Origin: Pseudobutyrivibrio sp. OR37
GTDB lineage: Bacteria; Bacillota; Clostridia; Lachnospirales; Lachnospiraceae
Length of the DNA: 64,000 nucleotides
Direction: 5' to 3'
Assembly (NCBI RefSeq): GCF_900113655.1
Contig: NZ_FOQF01000020.1
Span: forward strand, 1-64,000
Within the stretch, counting starts at the first letter, position 1; each line of letters opens with the position of its first letter. Positions 25,657 through 34,082 of this stretch are shown piece by piece. The notes beneath the pieces are model-generated. The model saw only the letters and a list, made by a program, of their open reading frames with translations. It had not been told where the DNA came from and did no database searches. The position numbers and the translations under genes are program-made.

Positions 25657-26184
25657 TAAGGCACCTGCTATATAAGCAATAGTCTTTTTCTCGAAGCCAA
25701 AGTGCATTCCTGTGTACAAGCCGCCTAATACTACTAAAACAGAAATTGCCAGAATAAGTGCAATTATCTGCCATACAGTATTTCCAACAAGTCCGCAGGC
25801 ACAACCAGCAGCTGTTGTATAGAAGCTAGAAACAATAACGATTCTGATGTAATCAAATACAATCAGTGCTTCACGTCGTCTTTCCTGTATAAATTCTCTT
25901 TTTAAAGCCTTTAATATAAGCCTAATTCCAAGAAGTGCAAGGACGATAACAGCCAGTACTTCGCCCTGCTTAACCGGATTAACAATATATCCATTGATGG
26001 CTAATAATCTGCAGACTGCATATCCGCCAAAATAAAAAACCAATTCTGATGCCGCAACAACTACACTGGCAACAAAAATTGTTCTCTTTTTAAGCTTTGC
26101 AATCATTGCCCCCTGTATTTCCATAGCTGCAAAAACATCTAATAATATCCCTGCTATAATTAGCAGGTTTTCCAACCAAGTCAT
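25600..26184 (-). CDS. Six-helix membrane protein, MntP/TerC-like
   Basis: A 194-residue integral membrane protein with about six transmembrane helices in two halves. The first helix LENLLIIAGILLDVFAAMEI carries the Asp and the residue pattern seen in MntP-type (LysE superfamily) proteins. The fourth helix carries SFYTTAAGCACG. A cation export role is possible but weakly supported. It converges on, and overlaps, the gene at 25024-25656. Confidence 0.65.
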   Translation of the reverse strand: MTWLENLLIIAGILLDVFAAMEIQGAMIAKLKKRTIFVASVVVAASELVFYFGGYAVCRLLAINGYIVNPVKQGEVLAVIVLALLGIRLILKALKREFIQERRREALIVFDYIRIVIVSSFYTTAAGCACGLVGNTVWQIIALILAISVLVVLGGLYTGMHFGFEKKTIAYIAGALLLWAAGVEIFLSRVVDLI

Positions 26185-26304
26185 ACTTATATTTACTCCA
26201 TTCTTTTACACTTTGCTTAATAATAATAGCTCAATACCTATCTGCTTAAAATATTCAAATATGTTACCTTGTTAGATTCAAAGCTACATTAATCCAGATT
26301 TGTA

Positions 26305-26877
26305 TTATCGCTTTTCGTTAGTGATAACCTCAATGATAGGACTTCTGAAGATTTTGATGTAAACATCCGCCAGTTCTTCAACAGGCACATTCATGCCTCG
26401 CTTAATCCATTGAATAGTTACCCAGCTTATGGAATGTGCTAAAAAGTCTGCCACAAGCTCTTTCTTAAGCCATTTATAATCAGCCATGGTTGCAAGTCTT
26501 TCAACATCGATGTACTTAAGTACAGCTTTTGCAACGCATCTGTTATAAATTTCATTAAAGGAATTCTGCCCCTCAAGAGCTGCTGCTCTCTTATAAAACT
26601 CCTTCTCACGCTCCATCGTAGTAAGAATGAAGGTTACCCCTTCCTTTAACATTCCGTTGGAAAGTAATGGATCAACTGGTGCAAATAATTCATTTACAGT
26701 AATCCATTCCAACAATTCATATTTATCCTGGAAATGATTATAAAAAGTAGGTCTAATCACTCCAGCTTTGTCTGTTATTTCTTTAATAGTGATTTTATCG
26801 ATAGGCTTCACAGCCGCCAGTTCCTTCAAGCTCTCTGCAAGCACAATATCTATAGCATTCTGTGATTGATTATTCAT
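26305..26877 (-). CDS. TetR/AcrR-family transcriptional regulator
   Basis: A 190-residue TetR-type repressor: N-terminal HTH (KITIKEITDKAGVIRPTFYN HFQDKYEL, residues ~30-58) and an all-helical ligand-binding domain with the TetR_C pattern of the dihydroxyacetone-kinase-regulator (DhaS-like) branch. ATG 26877 is used because GAGGAG is directly upstream; the upstream ATG at 26889 overlaps that site. It follows the 81-residue protein at 26886 after 8 nt, at the end of the degV operon. Confidence 0.88.
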   Translation of the reverse strand: MNNQSQNAIDIVLAESLKELAAVKPIDKITIKEITDKAGVIRPTFYNHFQDKYELLEWITVNELFAPVDPLLSNGMLKEGVTFILTTMEREKEFYKRAAALEGQNSFNEIYNRCVAKAVLKYIDVERLATMADYKWLKKELVADFLAHSISWVTIQWIKRGMNVPVEELADVYIKIFRSPIIEVITNEKR

Positions 26878-26885
26878 ATTTCTCC

Positions 26886-27131
26886 TCAAGAATCTTCATA
26901 TTCAACTGTCACATAGAATCCCTTCGGGGTTTCTTTAATGTCCACTACCTTTGCTTCTGTCTTACCGTTTTGGGTTTTGACACGCTCTAAAGTGGTATAA
27001 TTTGCTGACATAGCATAAGACCTTCCTAACACATAATAATATGAGTTAGAAAGGGCATATTCTGTAACTGGAAGCACATCTCCTACCTCTAGCAAGCCTG
27101 TGCGTTCCATTTTAAATTCCATTTGTCTCAT
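26886..27131 (-). CDS. Small conserved protein, function unknown
   Basis: An 81-residue, beta-rich, soluble protein beginning MRQMEFKMERTGLLEVGDVL and containing YYYVLGRSYAMSANYTTLER. It resembles short proteins conserved in Lachnospiraceae next to TetR regulators. Start 27131 follows AGAGGAAG, just after the stop of the DUF308 gene at 27133. No catalytic motif is visible. Confidence 0.7.
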   Translation of the reverse strand: MRQMEFKMERTGLLEVGDVLPVTEYALSNSYYYVLGRSYAMSANYTTLERVKTQNGKTEAKVVDIKETPKGFYVTVEYEDS

Positions 27132-27132
27132 T

Positions 27133-27705
27133 TTAGATATCTTCCTCTCTGGTGATGGTTCCATCTACAACAGAACCAGTAGCCTTTCTAACAGAGTGAA
27201 CAATACCAAAATCTGTAATACCATCCCAAATAAGCATGATACCTATAAGCTGTGTTGCAAGGCTGACTACCTTAAAGGCAGCACCGATACACACTACGCC
27301 AAAAAGAATATTAACTGCCGCAAGAATGTAGCTTATCCAAAAGCCTGCTGCCCTTGCGCGGGTGGCTTCGATGGCAAGGCCTAAATCCTGTACGCCGTGA
27401 ATCACCAAAATCACGCCGATAGCAATAGGTATAATGCTAATAATTTTGCCAGAATCATAAAAAAGCCATACACCAACAATGGCAACAATAACGCCAACAG
27501 CTATTCCAAGGCCATTTTCAAAGCCTCTTTCAAAAATCTGATTAATAACAATAAAGATTCCAGACAAAATAATTATTATTGCTATTACTTTGCTAATTGT
27601 AGCAAGACTCTCCACTGGATAAATCAGAAGTAACGCACCAACAATAACAGTAAATATTGCAGGGATTGTAATGTTTAGTCTAAATTCTTTAATCTTATCT
27701 TTCAT
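27133..27705 (-). CDS. DUF308/HdeD-like membrane protein
   Basis: A 190-residue protein with six transmembrane helices in three repeated hairpins, matching the HdeD/DUF308 family (for example LLLIYPVESLATISKVIAII and IGVILVIHGVQDLGLAIEAT). It is cytoplasmic-membrane located. HdeD is linked to acid resistance in enterobacteria; that role should not be assumed here. It lies 3 nt after degV and 1 nt before the small protein, clearly one operon. Confidence 0.85.
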   Translation of the reverse strand: MKDKIKEFRLNITIPAIFTVIVGALLLIYPVESLATISKVIAIIIILSGIFIVINQIFERGFENGLGIAVGVIVAIVGVWLFYDSGKIISIIPIAIGVILVIHGVQDLGLAIEATRARAAGFWISYILAAVNILFGVVCIGAAFKVVSLATQLIGIMLIWDGITDFGIVHSVRKATGSVVDGTITREEDI

Positions 27706-27708
27706 GAT

Positions 27709-28596
27709 TTACTTCTCCTTTTTGCTACCCCAAAAACCAACAGCGACTGTACCAGGACCTGTATGTGCACCAATAGTAGGACCAATATCGAAAATACGAA
27801 CCTTTTCCTTCATTTTAGGGAAGGCCGCTTCAAGCATTTCTGCTACTTCCTTGGCATCCTCATAACAAACTGAGTGAGTTATGAACATGTTCTGGTCATA
27901 ATCTGCACCGTTTTCCACGCGCTCCTTGATAGCTGCAAGACAAGCCTTTTTAACCATCTTCTTACCACGACATTTCTGTCTTGGAATAAGCTTTCCTTCA
28001 TCATTGATGTTAAGAAGTGGACAGATATTAAGTGCTGTACCAAACCATCCAGAAAGCTTTGAAATTCTACCTCCTCTGATGAAGAAGGTAAGGTCTGTAG
28101 TAAAGAACCATGTGTTTTGATTCTGAATGTGTTCATTTGTCCAATCAACAAGCTCGTCAAAGCTCTTTCCTTCATCACGAAGGCTTGCAAGCTTATCCAT
28201 TATAAGAGCATAGCCTGCTGATGCTGATAAGCTGTCGATAACAACTATCTTTCTATCAGGAAACTCCTCTGCAAGCTCACTTGCTGCGATTCGTGCAGAA
28301 TTAATAACACCAGAAATACCACTTGATAATGTTAAGTGAAGAATGTCCAAGCCCTTCTCAAGAAAGCCTCTAAAGTATGTAGCAAATTCTTCTGCATTAA
28401 CCTGTGATGTTCTTGTCATGGCTCCATCTACCATCTTCTGGTAGAAATCCTTAGCAGAAATAGATTTGAATAAATCATCTGTATAAGCCACATCATCTAA
28501 ATAATAATGAAAACAGATGTGTTCAAGATTTTTTTCCTTCAAATATTCTTCTGTAGTATCTACAGTTGAACAGCAACTGATTATATATTCTCCCAT
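27709..28596 (-). CDS. DegV-family fatty-acid-binding protein
   Basis: A 295-residue DegV protein. The N-terminus YIISCCSTVDTTEEYLKEKN, the TSQVN segment (~63-67), the SSGISGV loop (~91-97) and the C-terminal IGPTIGAHTGPGTVAVGFWG are all family hallmarks. DegV proteins bind long-chain fatty acids; the better-known FakB members deliver them to FakA kinase, but fakA is not in this window. It is first in the degV-DUF308-small protein-TetR operon. Confidence 0.92.
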   Translation of the reverse strand: MGEYIISCCSTVDTTEEYLKEKNLEHICFHYYLDDVAYTDDLFKSISAKDFYQKMVDGAMTRTSQVNAEEFATYFRGFLEKGLDILHLTLSSGISGVINSARIAASELAEEFPDRKIVVIDSLSASAGYALIMDKLASLRDEGKSFDELVDWTNEHIQNQNTWFFTTDLTFFIRGGRISKLSGWFGTALNICPLLNINDEGKLIPRQKCRGKKMVKKACLAAIKERVENGADYDQNMFITHSVCYEDAKEVAEMLEAAFPKMKEKVRIFDIGPTIGAHTGPGTVAVGFWGSKKEK

Positions 28597-28695
28597 ATTT
28601 ATTCCTATTCTTTCTAAAATTTTTAACCCGTTTGAGTATAACGCAAAGTATCCGCCACTTCAACCTCTCCAAATTAAAACAGTAATAAGGCAATA

Positions 28696-28718
28696 GGCCA
28701 GCAGAAAATCTGCCGGCC
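28696..28718 (-). terminator. Probable terminator after the GH51 gene
   Basis: A 10-bp stem GGCCGGCAGA/TCTGCTGGCC on the minus strand (one G-U) with a 3-nt loop, about 44 nt past the stop codon. The U-tract is poor, so it may be a weak terminator or a 3' stabiliser. Confidence 0.5.
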
Positions 28719-28761
28719 CATTATGAATTATATTATATGGAAGGATTTATGAAAAAGAAAT

Positions 28762-30282
28762 TTACTTGTTTAGGCGGATGCTAACAACTGAGCACTTAGG
28801 AAGTGTAACCTTGATGCCTTCAGCTGTCTTTGAGTAATCCTTGAATTCCTGCTCTTTTACAACTTCTGGATTCTCAAATGTATTGTGTGCAGCCATTGCG
28901 CCTGTAACATATACAGCCTCACAAACATTGTATGAGCCACCGTCCTTTGTAAGCTGAATTTCTACATCTTCAGCCTGCTCAAGTGAATTGTTTGTAAGAG
29001 TAATTGTGATAACACCGTTCTCATCCTCAGATACTGATTCGAATACCTTAGGAAGCTCGTTCTTACCACTTCCTACTGTACCGTTTTCAAGTAAGTCACT
29101 GCCAAGAAGAGTAGCGCCCTGGTGGTGACGGAACATCTTGAATACATAATATGTAGGGGTTTTAATCATCTGAGCTCCATCTGTAAGCATTACAGACTGG
29201 AGAACGTTAATCATCTGTGCAATACATGCCATCTTTACTCTGTCAGCATGCTTGTTGAATATATTAAGGTTCATACCAGCTACAAGCGCATCACGCATTG
29301 TGTTCTGCTGATATAAGAAGCCTGGGTTTGTGCCTGGCTCTACATCTGTCCAGATTCCCCACTCATCAATCATAAGGCCAATCTTCTTTTCTGGGTCATA
29401 CTGATCCATGATTGCACCATGCTTGTTGATAAGCTCTTCCATGAAGTAGCTACGCTTAAGTGTTTGGTAGAATACTTCCTCTGTGAAATCTGTAGCACTT
29501 CCCTTGATATTCCAGTCGTCCTCTGTCTCAGGAAGTGTATAGTAATGAAGTGAAAGACCATCCATAAAGCCGTGGAACTGTGCAGGTGTGTGGTCGAAGC
29601 AAGTATCAAGTACTTCCTTTGTCCAGTGATAATCATCTACGTTAGCACCACAAGCAATTTTTGCGATAGGCTTGTTTCCATTGTAGTTTCTTACATAAGT
29701 CTGGTAACGTCTGTACTCATCTGCATAGTGCTGAGGACGCATGTTTCCGCCGCAGCCCCAGTTTTCGTTACCAACACCAAGATAATCTACTACCCATGGC
29801 TCCTCGTGACCATTCTTCTTACGAAGATCAGCCATTGGAGATACACCATTAAATGTCATGTACTCTACCCATTCGCTCATTTCGCGAACAGTACCTGAGC
29901 CTAAATTCGCATTTACGTATGTCTTACATCCAAGTTGCTTGCAAAGCTCGAAGAACTCATGTGTACCGAAGCTGTTGTCTTCTACAACACCGCCCCAGTG
30001 AGTGTTAATCATCTTCTTGCGATTTTCCTTTGGACCAATTCCGTCCATCCAGTGATACTCATCTGCGAAGCATCCGCCTGGCCAGCGAAGAACTGGTACC
30101 TTCATCTCTTTAAGAGCTTCTACTACATCTGTACGCATACCATTTACATTAGGGATGTCGCTGTTTTCACCAACATAAAGTCCCTCATAGATGCAGCGTC
30201 CTAAATGCTCAGAAAAATGTCCATAGATTTCTGGAGCAATTGTGCTCTTTTTGTTTTCGTTGTTAATTACTAGTTTTGCCAT
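28762..30282 (-). CDS. abfA: Intracellular alpha-L-arabinofuranosidase, GH51
   Basis: A 506-residue GH51 retaining arabinofuranosidase with no signal peptide. The (beta/alpha)8 domain includes VLRWPGGCFADEYHWMDGIG. The acid/base is Glu173 (GVGNENWG) and the nucleophile about Glu307 (MIDEWGIW), followed by the C-terminal beta-sandwich (~390-506). Length and sequence match Geobacillus/Bacillus AbfA. It cleaves arabinose from short arabino-oligosaccharides after uptake. It is the last gene of the SBP-permease-permease-abfA unit, separated from the permease by two hairpins. Confidence 0.96.
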   Translation of the reverse strand: MAKLVINNENKKSTIAPEIYGHFSEHLGRCIYEGLYVGENSDIPNVNGMRTDVVEALKEMKVPVLRWPGGCFADEYHWMDGIGPKENRKKMINTHWGGVVEDNSFGTHEFFELCKQLGCKTYVNANLGSGTVREMSEWVEYMTFNGVSPMADLRKKNGHEEPWVVDYLGVGNENWGCGGNMRPQHYADEYRRYQTYVRNYNGNKPIAKIACGANVDDYHWTKEVLDTCFDHTPAQFHGFMDGLSLHYYTLPETEDDWNIKGSATDFTEEVFYQTLKRSYFMEELINKHGAIMDQYDPEKKIGLMIDEWGIWTDVEPGTNPGFLYQQNTMRDALVAGMNLNIFNKHADRVKMACIAQMINVLQSVMLTDGAQMIKTPTYYVFKMFRHHQGATLLGSDLLENGTVGSGKNELPKVFESVSEDENGVITITLTNNSLEQAEDVEIQLTKDGGSYNVCEAVYVTGAMAAHNTFENPEVVKEQEFKDYSKTAEGIKVTLPKCSVVSIRLNK

Positions 30283-30342
30283 ATTCTCTCCTTTATAGTC
30301 TTGCTCATTGGCTAGCCACTACTTTTTGGCAGTCTACGGGAA

Positions 30343-30382
30343 GACGCACCATTTAAGATTGCCTCCGGCAATGGGGTGCGTC
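30343..30382 (-). promoter_or_regulatory. Intercistronic hairpin A (permease-abfA gap)
   Basis: GACGCACC (30343-30350) pairs with GGTGCGTC (30375-30382), and ATTGCC/GGCAAT forms an inner stem with a 3-nt loop. It lies about 60 nt before the abfA start and lacks a U-tract. Confidence 0.6.
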
Positions 30383-30385
30383 GTG

Positions 30386-30424
30386 GGAGACATTTTGCAA
30401 AATCAAGTTTTGCAAAAAATCTCC
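30386..30424 (-). promoter_or_regulatory. Intercistronic hairpin B (abutting the permease stop)
   Basis: A stem of about 16 bp, 30386-30402 with 30408-30424, containing ATTTTGCAAAA on one arm, with a 5-nt loop. It begins at the base after the permease stop codon. It probably protects or separates the upstream transcript. Confidence 0.6.
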
Positions 30425-31294
30425 TTATCCTTTTACGGCACCTGCTGTCATTCCATCGATAATGTACTTCTGGAAGATGAGGAAGATTATAAAGATTGGT
30501 AAAATTCCGAACATCGAACCTGCAATAAGTACATCATAGTTGTTGCCGTATGGTGTTAAAAGTGTATTAAGTCCGATTGGAAGTGTAAACTTCTCTGCTC
30601 CCTTAAGTACAAGAAGTGGCCAAAGAATAGCATTCCATGCACCCATTGCGCTAAGAATACCCATTGATGCAAAGGCTGGCTTTGCAAGTGGAAGGATGAT
30701 TCTTACTGAGATACCGTATTCGCTACATCCATCGATACGTGCTGCATCAAGCAAATCCTTTGGAAGTCCTGAAAGGTACTGTCTAAAGAAGAAAATTGTT
30801 GATGCGGAACAAAGTCCGATGATAATAACACCTACATAAGTATCAACAAGCTTAAGTGCGATGATTTCCTTATACAATGGAAGCATAAGAATTTCAAAAG
30901 GCACCATCATTGTTGCAAGTACTATTGTGAAGAGTGCATTCTTGAATCTGAACTCATACATTGTTAATCCATAAGCAACAAAATAACAAATTATAAGTGT
31001 AAGCGCTACCGAAATAATGGTAATTAATAACGAATTCTTGTACCACATGAAATATTTAATACTATCAGCATTGCCACCGAATAAATATTTGTAGTTGTTA
31101 AGATTCATTGTAGTAACATTCAAATCTACAGAAAGTCCTCTACGGATAAGTTCTGTACCAGGTCTGAATGATGCAAGTAAACCTGCAAAAACAGGAAATA
31201 TAATAATGAAACAAAGGATAACAAAAAATCCTGTTCCAAGTACTGTGCCTACTACTCTTTTAGGAGAGCTAGCCATAGTCTTTTGCTTTGCCAT
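30425..31294 (-). CDS. Sugar ABC transporter permease (MalG/AraQ-like)
   Basis: A 289-residue inner-membrane permease with six transmembrane helices. The cytosolic coupling loop (EAA motif) is LPKDLLDAARIDGCSEYGIS ... ILPLAKPAFAS (~177-210). The C-terminus FLIFQKYIIDGMTAGAVKG is typical for the second permease of CUT1 importers. GGGAGAGG precedes ATG 31294. It pairs with the permease at 31296 and the binding protein at 32254; the ATPase (MsmX-like) must be encoded elsewhere. Confidence 0.93.
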   Translation of the reverse strand: MAKQKTMASSPKRVVGTVLGTGFFVILCFIIIFPVFAGLLASFRPGTELIRRGLSVDLNVTTMNLNNYKYLFGGNADSIKYFMWYKNSLLITIISVALTLIICYFVAYGLTMYEFRFKNALFTIVLATMMVPFEILMLPLYKEIIALKLVDTYVGVIIIGLCSASTIFFFRQYLSGLPKDLLDAARIDGCSEYGISVRIILPLAKPAFASMGILSAMGAWNAILWPLLVLKGAEKFTLPIGLNTLLTPYGNNYDVLIAGSMFGILPIFIIFLIFQKYIIDGMTAGAVKG

Positions 31295-31295
31295 A

Positions 31296-32192
31296 TTAAT
31301 CCTCTCCCTTCTTGAATGTACCATTTACGATAAGCTGTGCAAAGTTGATAATAAGTGCTACCACAAGAAGTACTACACCTACTGCACATGCGTATCCCAT
31401 ATCGTTCTTTTCAATACCACGCTTGTATAAGTAACCTACGATTGTAAGACCTATGTTGTTTGGTGATGAATTTCCTGCCCATAACATGTATGACTCAAGG
31501 AACATTGCAAGACCAGCGTATACTGAAATTGTAAGGACATAAACTGTTGTAGGCTTAAGAAGTGGAAGTGTTACATACTTGAACTTCTGCCAGCCTGTTG
31601 CACCATCAATATCTGCAGCTTCATATAATGAAGTATCGATTGATTTAAGACCTGAAAGGAAATAGAGCATATTTACACCTGTCCATCTCCAGCAGGCAAC
31701 GATTAAGAGGGCGAGCATACCAGACCAACCCATCTTTAACCATTTATATGTTCCAAGGCCTAAAGCCGCTGTAATCATGTTCATCTGACCTGTTGTATAT
31801 TCTGTAAACATCAGGCGGAATAAAGTACCAGAAATAACTACTGATGTTAATGCTGGCATGTAAAGAATTGCTTTCCATACGCCCTTTGCCTTTACCAAGT
31901 TGCTATCAAGAAGCACTGCAAAAAGCATTGGAAATGGGATAAGAAGTACTAATGTAAAGAACATGTATTTTACACTGTTCCATACAGCAATATGGAATAC
32001 ATTATCCTTAAGAAGCTTTGCATAGTTAGCAAAACCAATCCATTCAGATTTAATTGCTCCAATATCCTGGAAACTCATTGTGAAAGCTGTGATAAGTGGG
32101 TAAACCCAGAAAATGAAAAAGCTTAAAATAAAAGGTAAAACAAATACATATGGTGCCACCTTTTGAGAGTATAAAAAGTTCTTGATTTTCAT
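31296..32192 (-). CDS. Sugar ABC transporter permease (MalF/AraP-like)
   Basis: A 298-residue permease with six transmembrane helices, beginning MKIKNFLYSQKVAPYVFVLP, the typical CUT1 first-permease start. The EAA loop is SLYEAADIDGATGWQKFKYV (~196-215). GGAGAAAGG stands before ATG 32192. Its stop is 2 nt from the partner permease start, showing tight co-translation. The substrate is inferred to be arabino-oligosaccharides from the neighbouring enzymes. Confidence 0.93.
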   Translation of the reverse strand: MKIKNFLYSQKVAPYVFVLPFILSFFIFWVYPLITAFTMSFQDIGAIKSEWIGFANYAKLLKDNVFHIAVWNSVKYMFFTLVLLIPFPMLFAVLLDSNLVKAKGVWKAILYMPALTSVVISGTLFRLMFTEYTTGQMNMITAALGLGTYKWLKMGWSGMLALLIVACWRWTGVNMLYFLSGLKSIDTSLYEAADIDGATGWQKFKYVTLPLLKPTTVYVLTISVYAGLAMFLESYMLWAGNSSPNNIGLTIVGYLYKRGIEKNDMGYACAVGVVLLVVALIINFAQLIVNGTFKKGED

Positions 32193-32220
32193 AATGCACC
32201 TTTCTCCATTTTTAAAAATA

Positions 32221-32247
32221 GGGTTGCCTGCCAATGGCTGGCAACCC
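32221..32247 (-). terminator. Partial terminator between the binding protein and permease genes
   Basis: GGGTTGCC (32221-32228) pairs with GGCAACCC (32240-32247), followed on the minus strand by AUUUUUAAAAA. It probably reduces permease expression relative to the binding protein, as is common in such operons. Confidence 0.7.
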
Positions 32248-32253
32248 TTCGTA

Positions 32254-33678
32254 TTACTGCTCCATGTCTATAGCGTCTTGTGCCTCCTGAAGGGCATCAT
32301 CGATTGAGTAGTCTGGATCTTCAAGCACTTCATTAAGTGTTGTTGTGCAGAGATACTCGTTGATTGTTGGGCTGATAGATACAACTGAAATCTTACCAAT
32401 GTTGTCCATTCCGATATCGCTTAATACATCGTATGGATAGTTGATAAAGAACTGGTTGTACTGGTTGTTATCATCATGAGCGAATGCTTCATCACCCCAA
32501 AGAGCTGTGTTACATACATCAAATCCAAGTGTATCCCAGATATGCTGCTCACCAGCTTCTGACATCTTAGCCCAGCATGTAAACTCTGCTGCAAGCTCCT
32601 TGTTAGCAGACTGCTGTGTTACAACTGTACCTGTACCACCTACACCAACTGAGCACTTCTGTCCCTCTTTGAATACTGGACACTTAGCAATGTACCAGTT
32701 GCCCTTTTCATCAGGCATGTAGTTTGTGAAACGTGACATATACCACATTGCCTTAGGGAATGAAACGATGTTTCTATCCATAATATTCTGGAAACCAGCT
32801 TCAAGGTCAACGTGACCATCTGGAGAAACCTCAGCAAATCCTGACTTTAACCAAGACTGCTGCATTGAAAGCATTTCCTTAACTGAATCAAGCTGAACGT
32901 TTGCTGGATTATCGAATCCACCTGTCCAATCATCACCGTACTCAGCCATTGCAATCCAGAGCCAATCAACTCCGCCTGTATCAACTGATGTAAAGTACTT
33001 TGTATCATCTCCTAAAGCTGTAAGGTATTCATTACCAAGAGCTTCGTAATCTTTCCATGTCTTAACTGCATCAATCTTTGCAATTACTTCATCCTGGCTA
33101 AGGCCCATTGCCTCAGACATTGCAGCAACGTTGTAATACATTACTGTAGCACCTACATGGTATGGAGCACCATAGTAGTTACCATCTTCACCCTGATATG
33201 TCTCCATTCTTGCAGGAACCATTGTATCAAGATAATCCTTAGCGTAATCATTAAGTGGTACGAGCCACTGATCAAGACCTTCAACTACGTTAGGGAACTG
33301 ACCAACTTCTACATCACAGATATCTGGAGCACCTGTGCCAGCCTCAAGAGCTGTAAGAAGCTTTGTATGCATATCACCATAAGGATATGTTGTACATGTA
33401 ATTTCGATTGTGTTATCTGGGTGTTCCTTGTTCCACTCCTCTGCCATAACACCGTAGTGCTGACCGTGAAGCTCAACGAATGTCCACATCTCAAGATGTG
33501 TACCGTTTGGATCACCGAAAGTATTTGTTACTACTTCAGACTCAGCTGATTCTTCAGCTGTCTCATCGGCTGCTGCATCTGGATCTACCCCACCTTCTGA
33601 TGCTGCGCCGCCGCAGCCAACAAATAAACTGGCTGCCATTGATGTGCAAAGTAATGCACTAATCAATTTCTTCTTCAT
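32254..33678 (-). CDS. Extracellular solute-binding lipoprotein (CUT1 family)
   Basis: A 474-residue lipoprotein: signal peptide with lipobox LFVGC (Cys22), then an acidic linker. A two-lobed family 1 binding domain follows (~55-470; LEMWTFVELHGQHYGVMAEE, and a central MYYNVAAMSEAMGLSQDEVI). It captures oligosaccharide at the cell surface and delivers it to the two downstream permeases. It is first in its operon, with promoter at 33808-33835 and a 5' UTR of ~120 nt containing an inverted repeat. The ligand, probably arabino-oligosaccharides, is inferred from context. Confidence 0.93.
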   Translation of the reverse strand: MKKKLISALLCTSMAASLFVGCGGAASEGGVDPDAAADETAEESAESEVVTNTFGDPNGTHLEMWTFVELHGQHYGVMAEEWNKEHPDNTIEITCTTYPYGDMHTKLLTALEAGTGAPDICDVEVGQFPNVVEGLDQWLVPLNDYAKDYLDTMVPARMETYQGEDGNYYGAPYHVGATVMYYNVAAMSEAMGLSQDEVIAKIDAVKTWKDYEALGNEYLTALGDDTKYFTSVDTGGVDWLWIAMAEYGDDWTGGFDNPANVQLDSVKEMLSMQQSWLKSGFAEVSPDGHVDLEAGFQNIMDRNIVSFPKAMWYMSRFTNYMPDEKGNWYIAKCPVFKEGQKCSVGVGGTGTVVTQQSANKELAAEFTCWAKMSEAGEQHIWDTLGFDVCNTALWGDEAFAHDDNNQYNQFFINYPYDVLSDIGMDNIGKISVVSISPTINEYLCTTTLNEVLEDPDYSIDDALQEAQDAIDMEQ

Positions 33679-33738
33679 TCTTCTCCTCCTTGTAAAAAAG
33701 AAATGTGTTTTTTAATTGTTTAGAACCCCTATTTTGTA

Positions 33739-33772
33739 GTACAATTGACAGAGGCTTGATAGCCAATTGTAC
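33739..33772. promoter_or_regulatory. Inverted repeat in the binding-protein operon leader
   Basis: Perfect 9-bp arms GTACAATTG (33739-33747) and CAATTGTAC (33764-33772), enclosing a smaller GGCT/AGCC hairpin. It lies 30-60 nt downstream of the predicted start of transcription on the minus strand. It could be a repressor operator or an RNA hairpin. Confidence 0.5.
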
Positions 33773-33807
33773 CTCTTCTGTAAAAGTTCTTTAACGATTA
33801 TGTAATT

Positions 33808-33835
33808 ATTATAAATCGGTCTAAAGATAAGTCAA
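33808..33835 (-). promoter_or_regulatory. Promoter of the arabino-oligosaccharide importer operon
   Basis: TTGACT and TATAAT are separated by 16 nt on the minus strand. The leader to the binding-protein ATG is about 120 nt. Confidence 0.65.
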
Positions 33836-33993
33836 TAATTATTTTAGGTTTTTCTAAAGTATTTCAGATATTCTTTTATTCTTCACAATTTCGACATAGT
33901 ATTTTTGGTCATATTTAACAATCAGTCTACAAATCCTCAATTTTAATAAATCACAATAGCAATAAATTTACTTTTTATTAAAATAATATTACT

Positions 33994-34041
33994 TAAACGT
34001 TTACTACTTTTATTGACAGCATATATAAGAAAATTTATAAT
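33994..34041 (+). promoter_or_regulatory. Consensus promoter of the ArsR-type regulator, with upstream palindrome
   Basis: TTGACA (34013-34018) and TATAAT (34036-34041) are exactly 17 nt apart, a perfect sigma-A promoter. A 10-bp palindrome TAAACGTTTA (33994-34003) lies just upstream of the -35 box and could be an operator. The rest of the 400-bp gap 33679-34082 is AT-rich and shows no ORF. Confidence 0.75.
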
Positions 34042-34082
34042 AAAAAAGAATATTTTAGAATAAATTAAAAAGGAGCAGTGTC

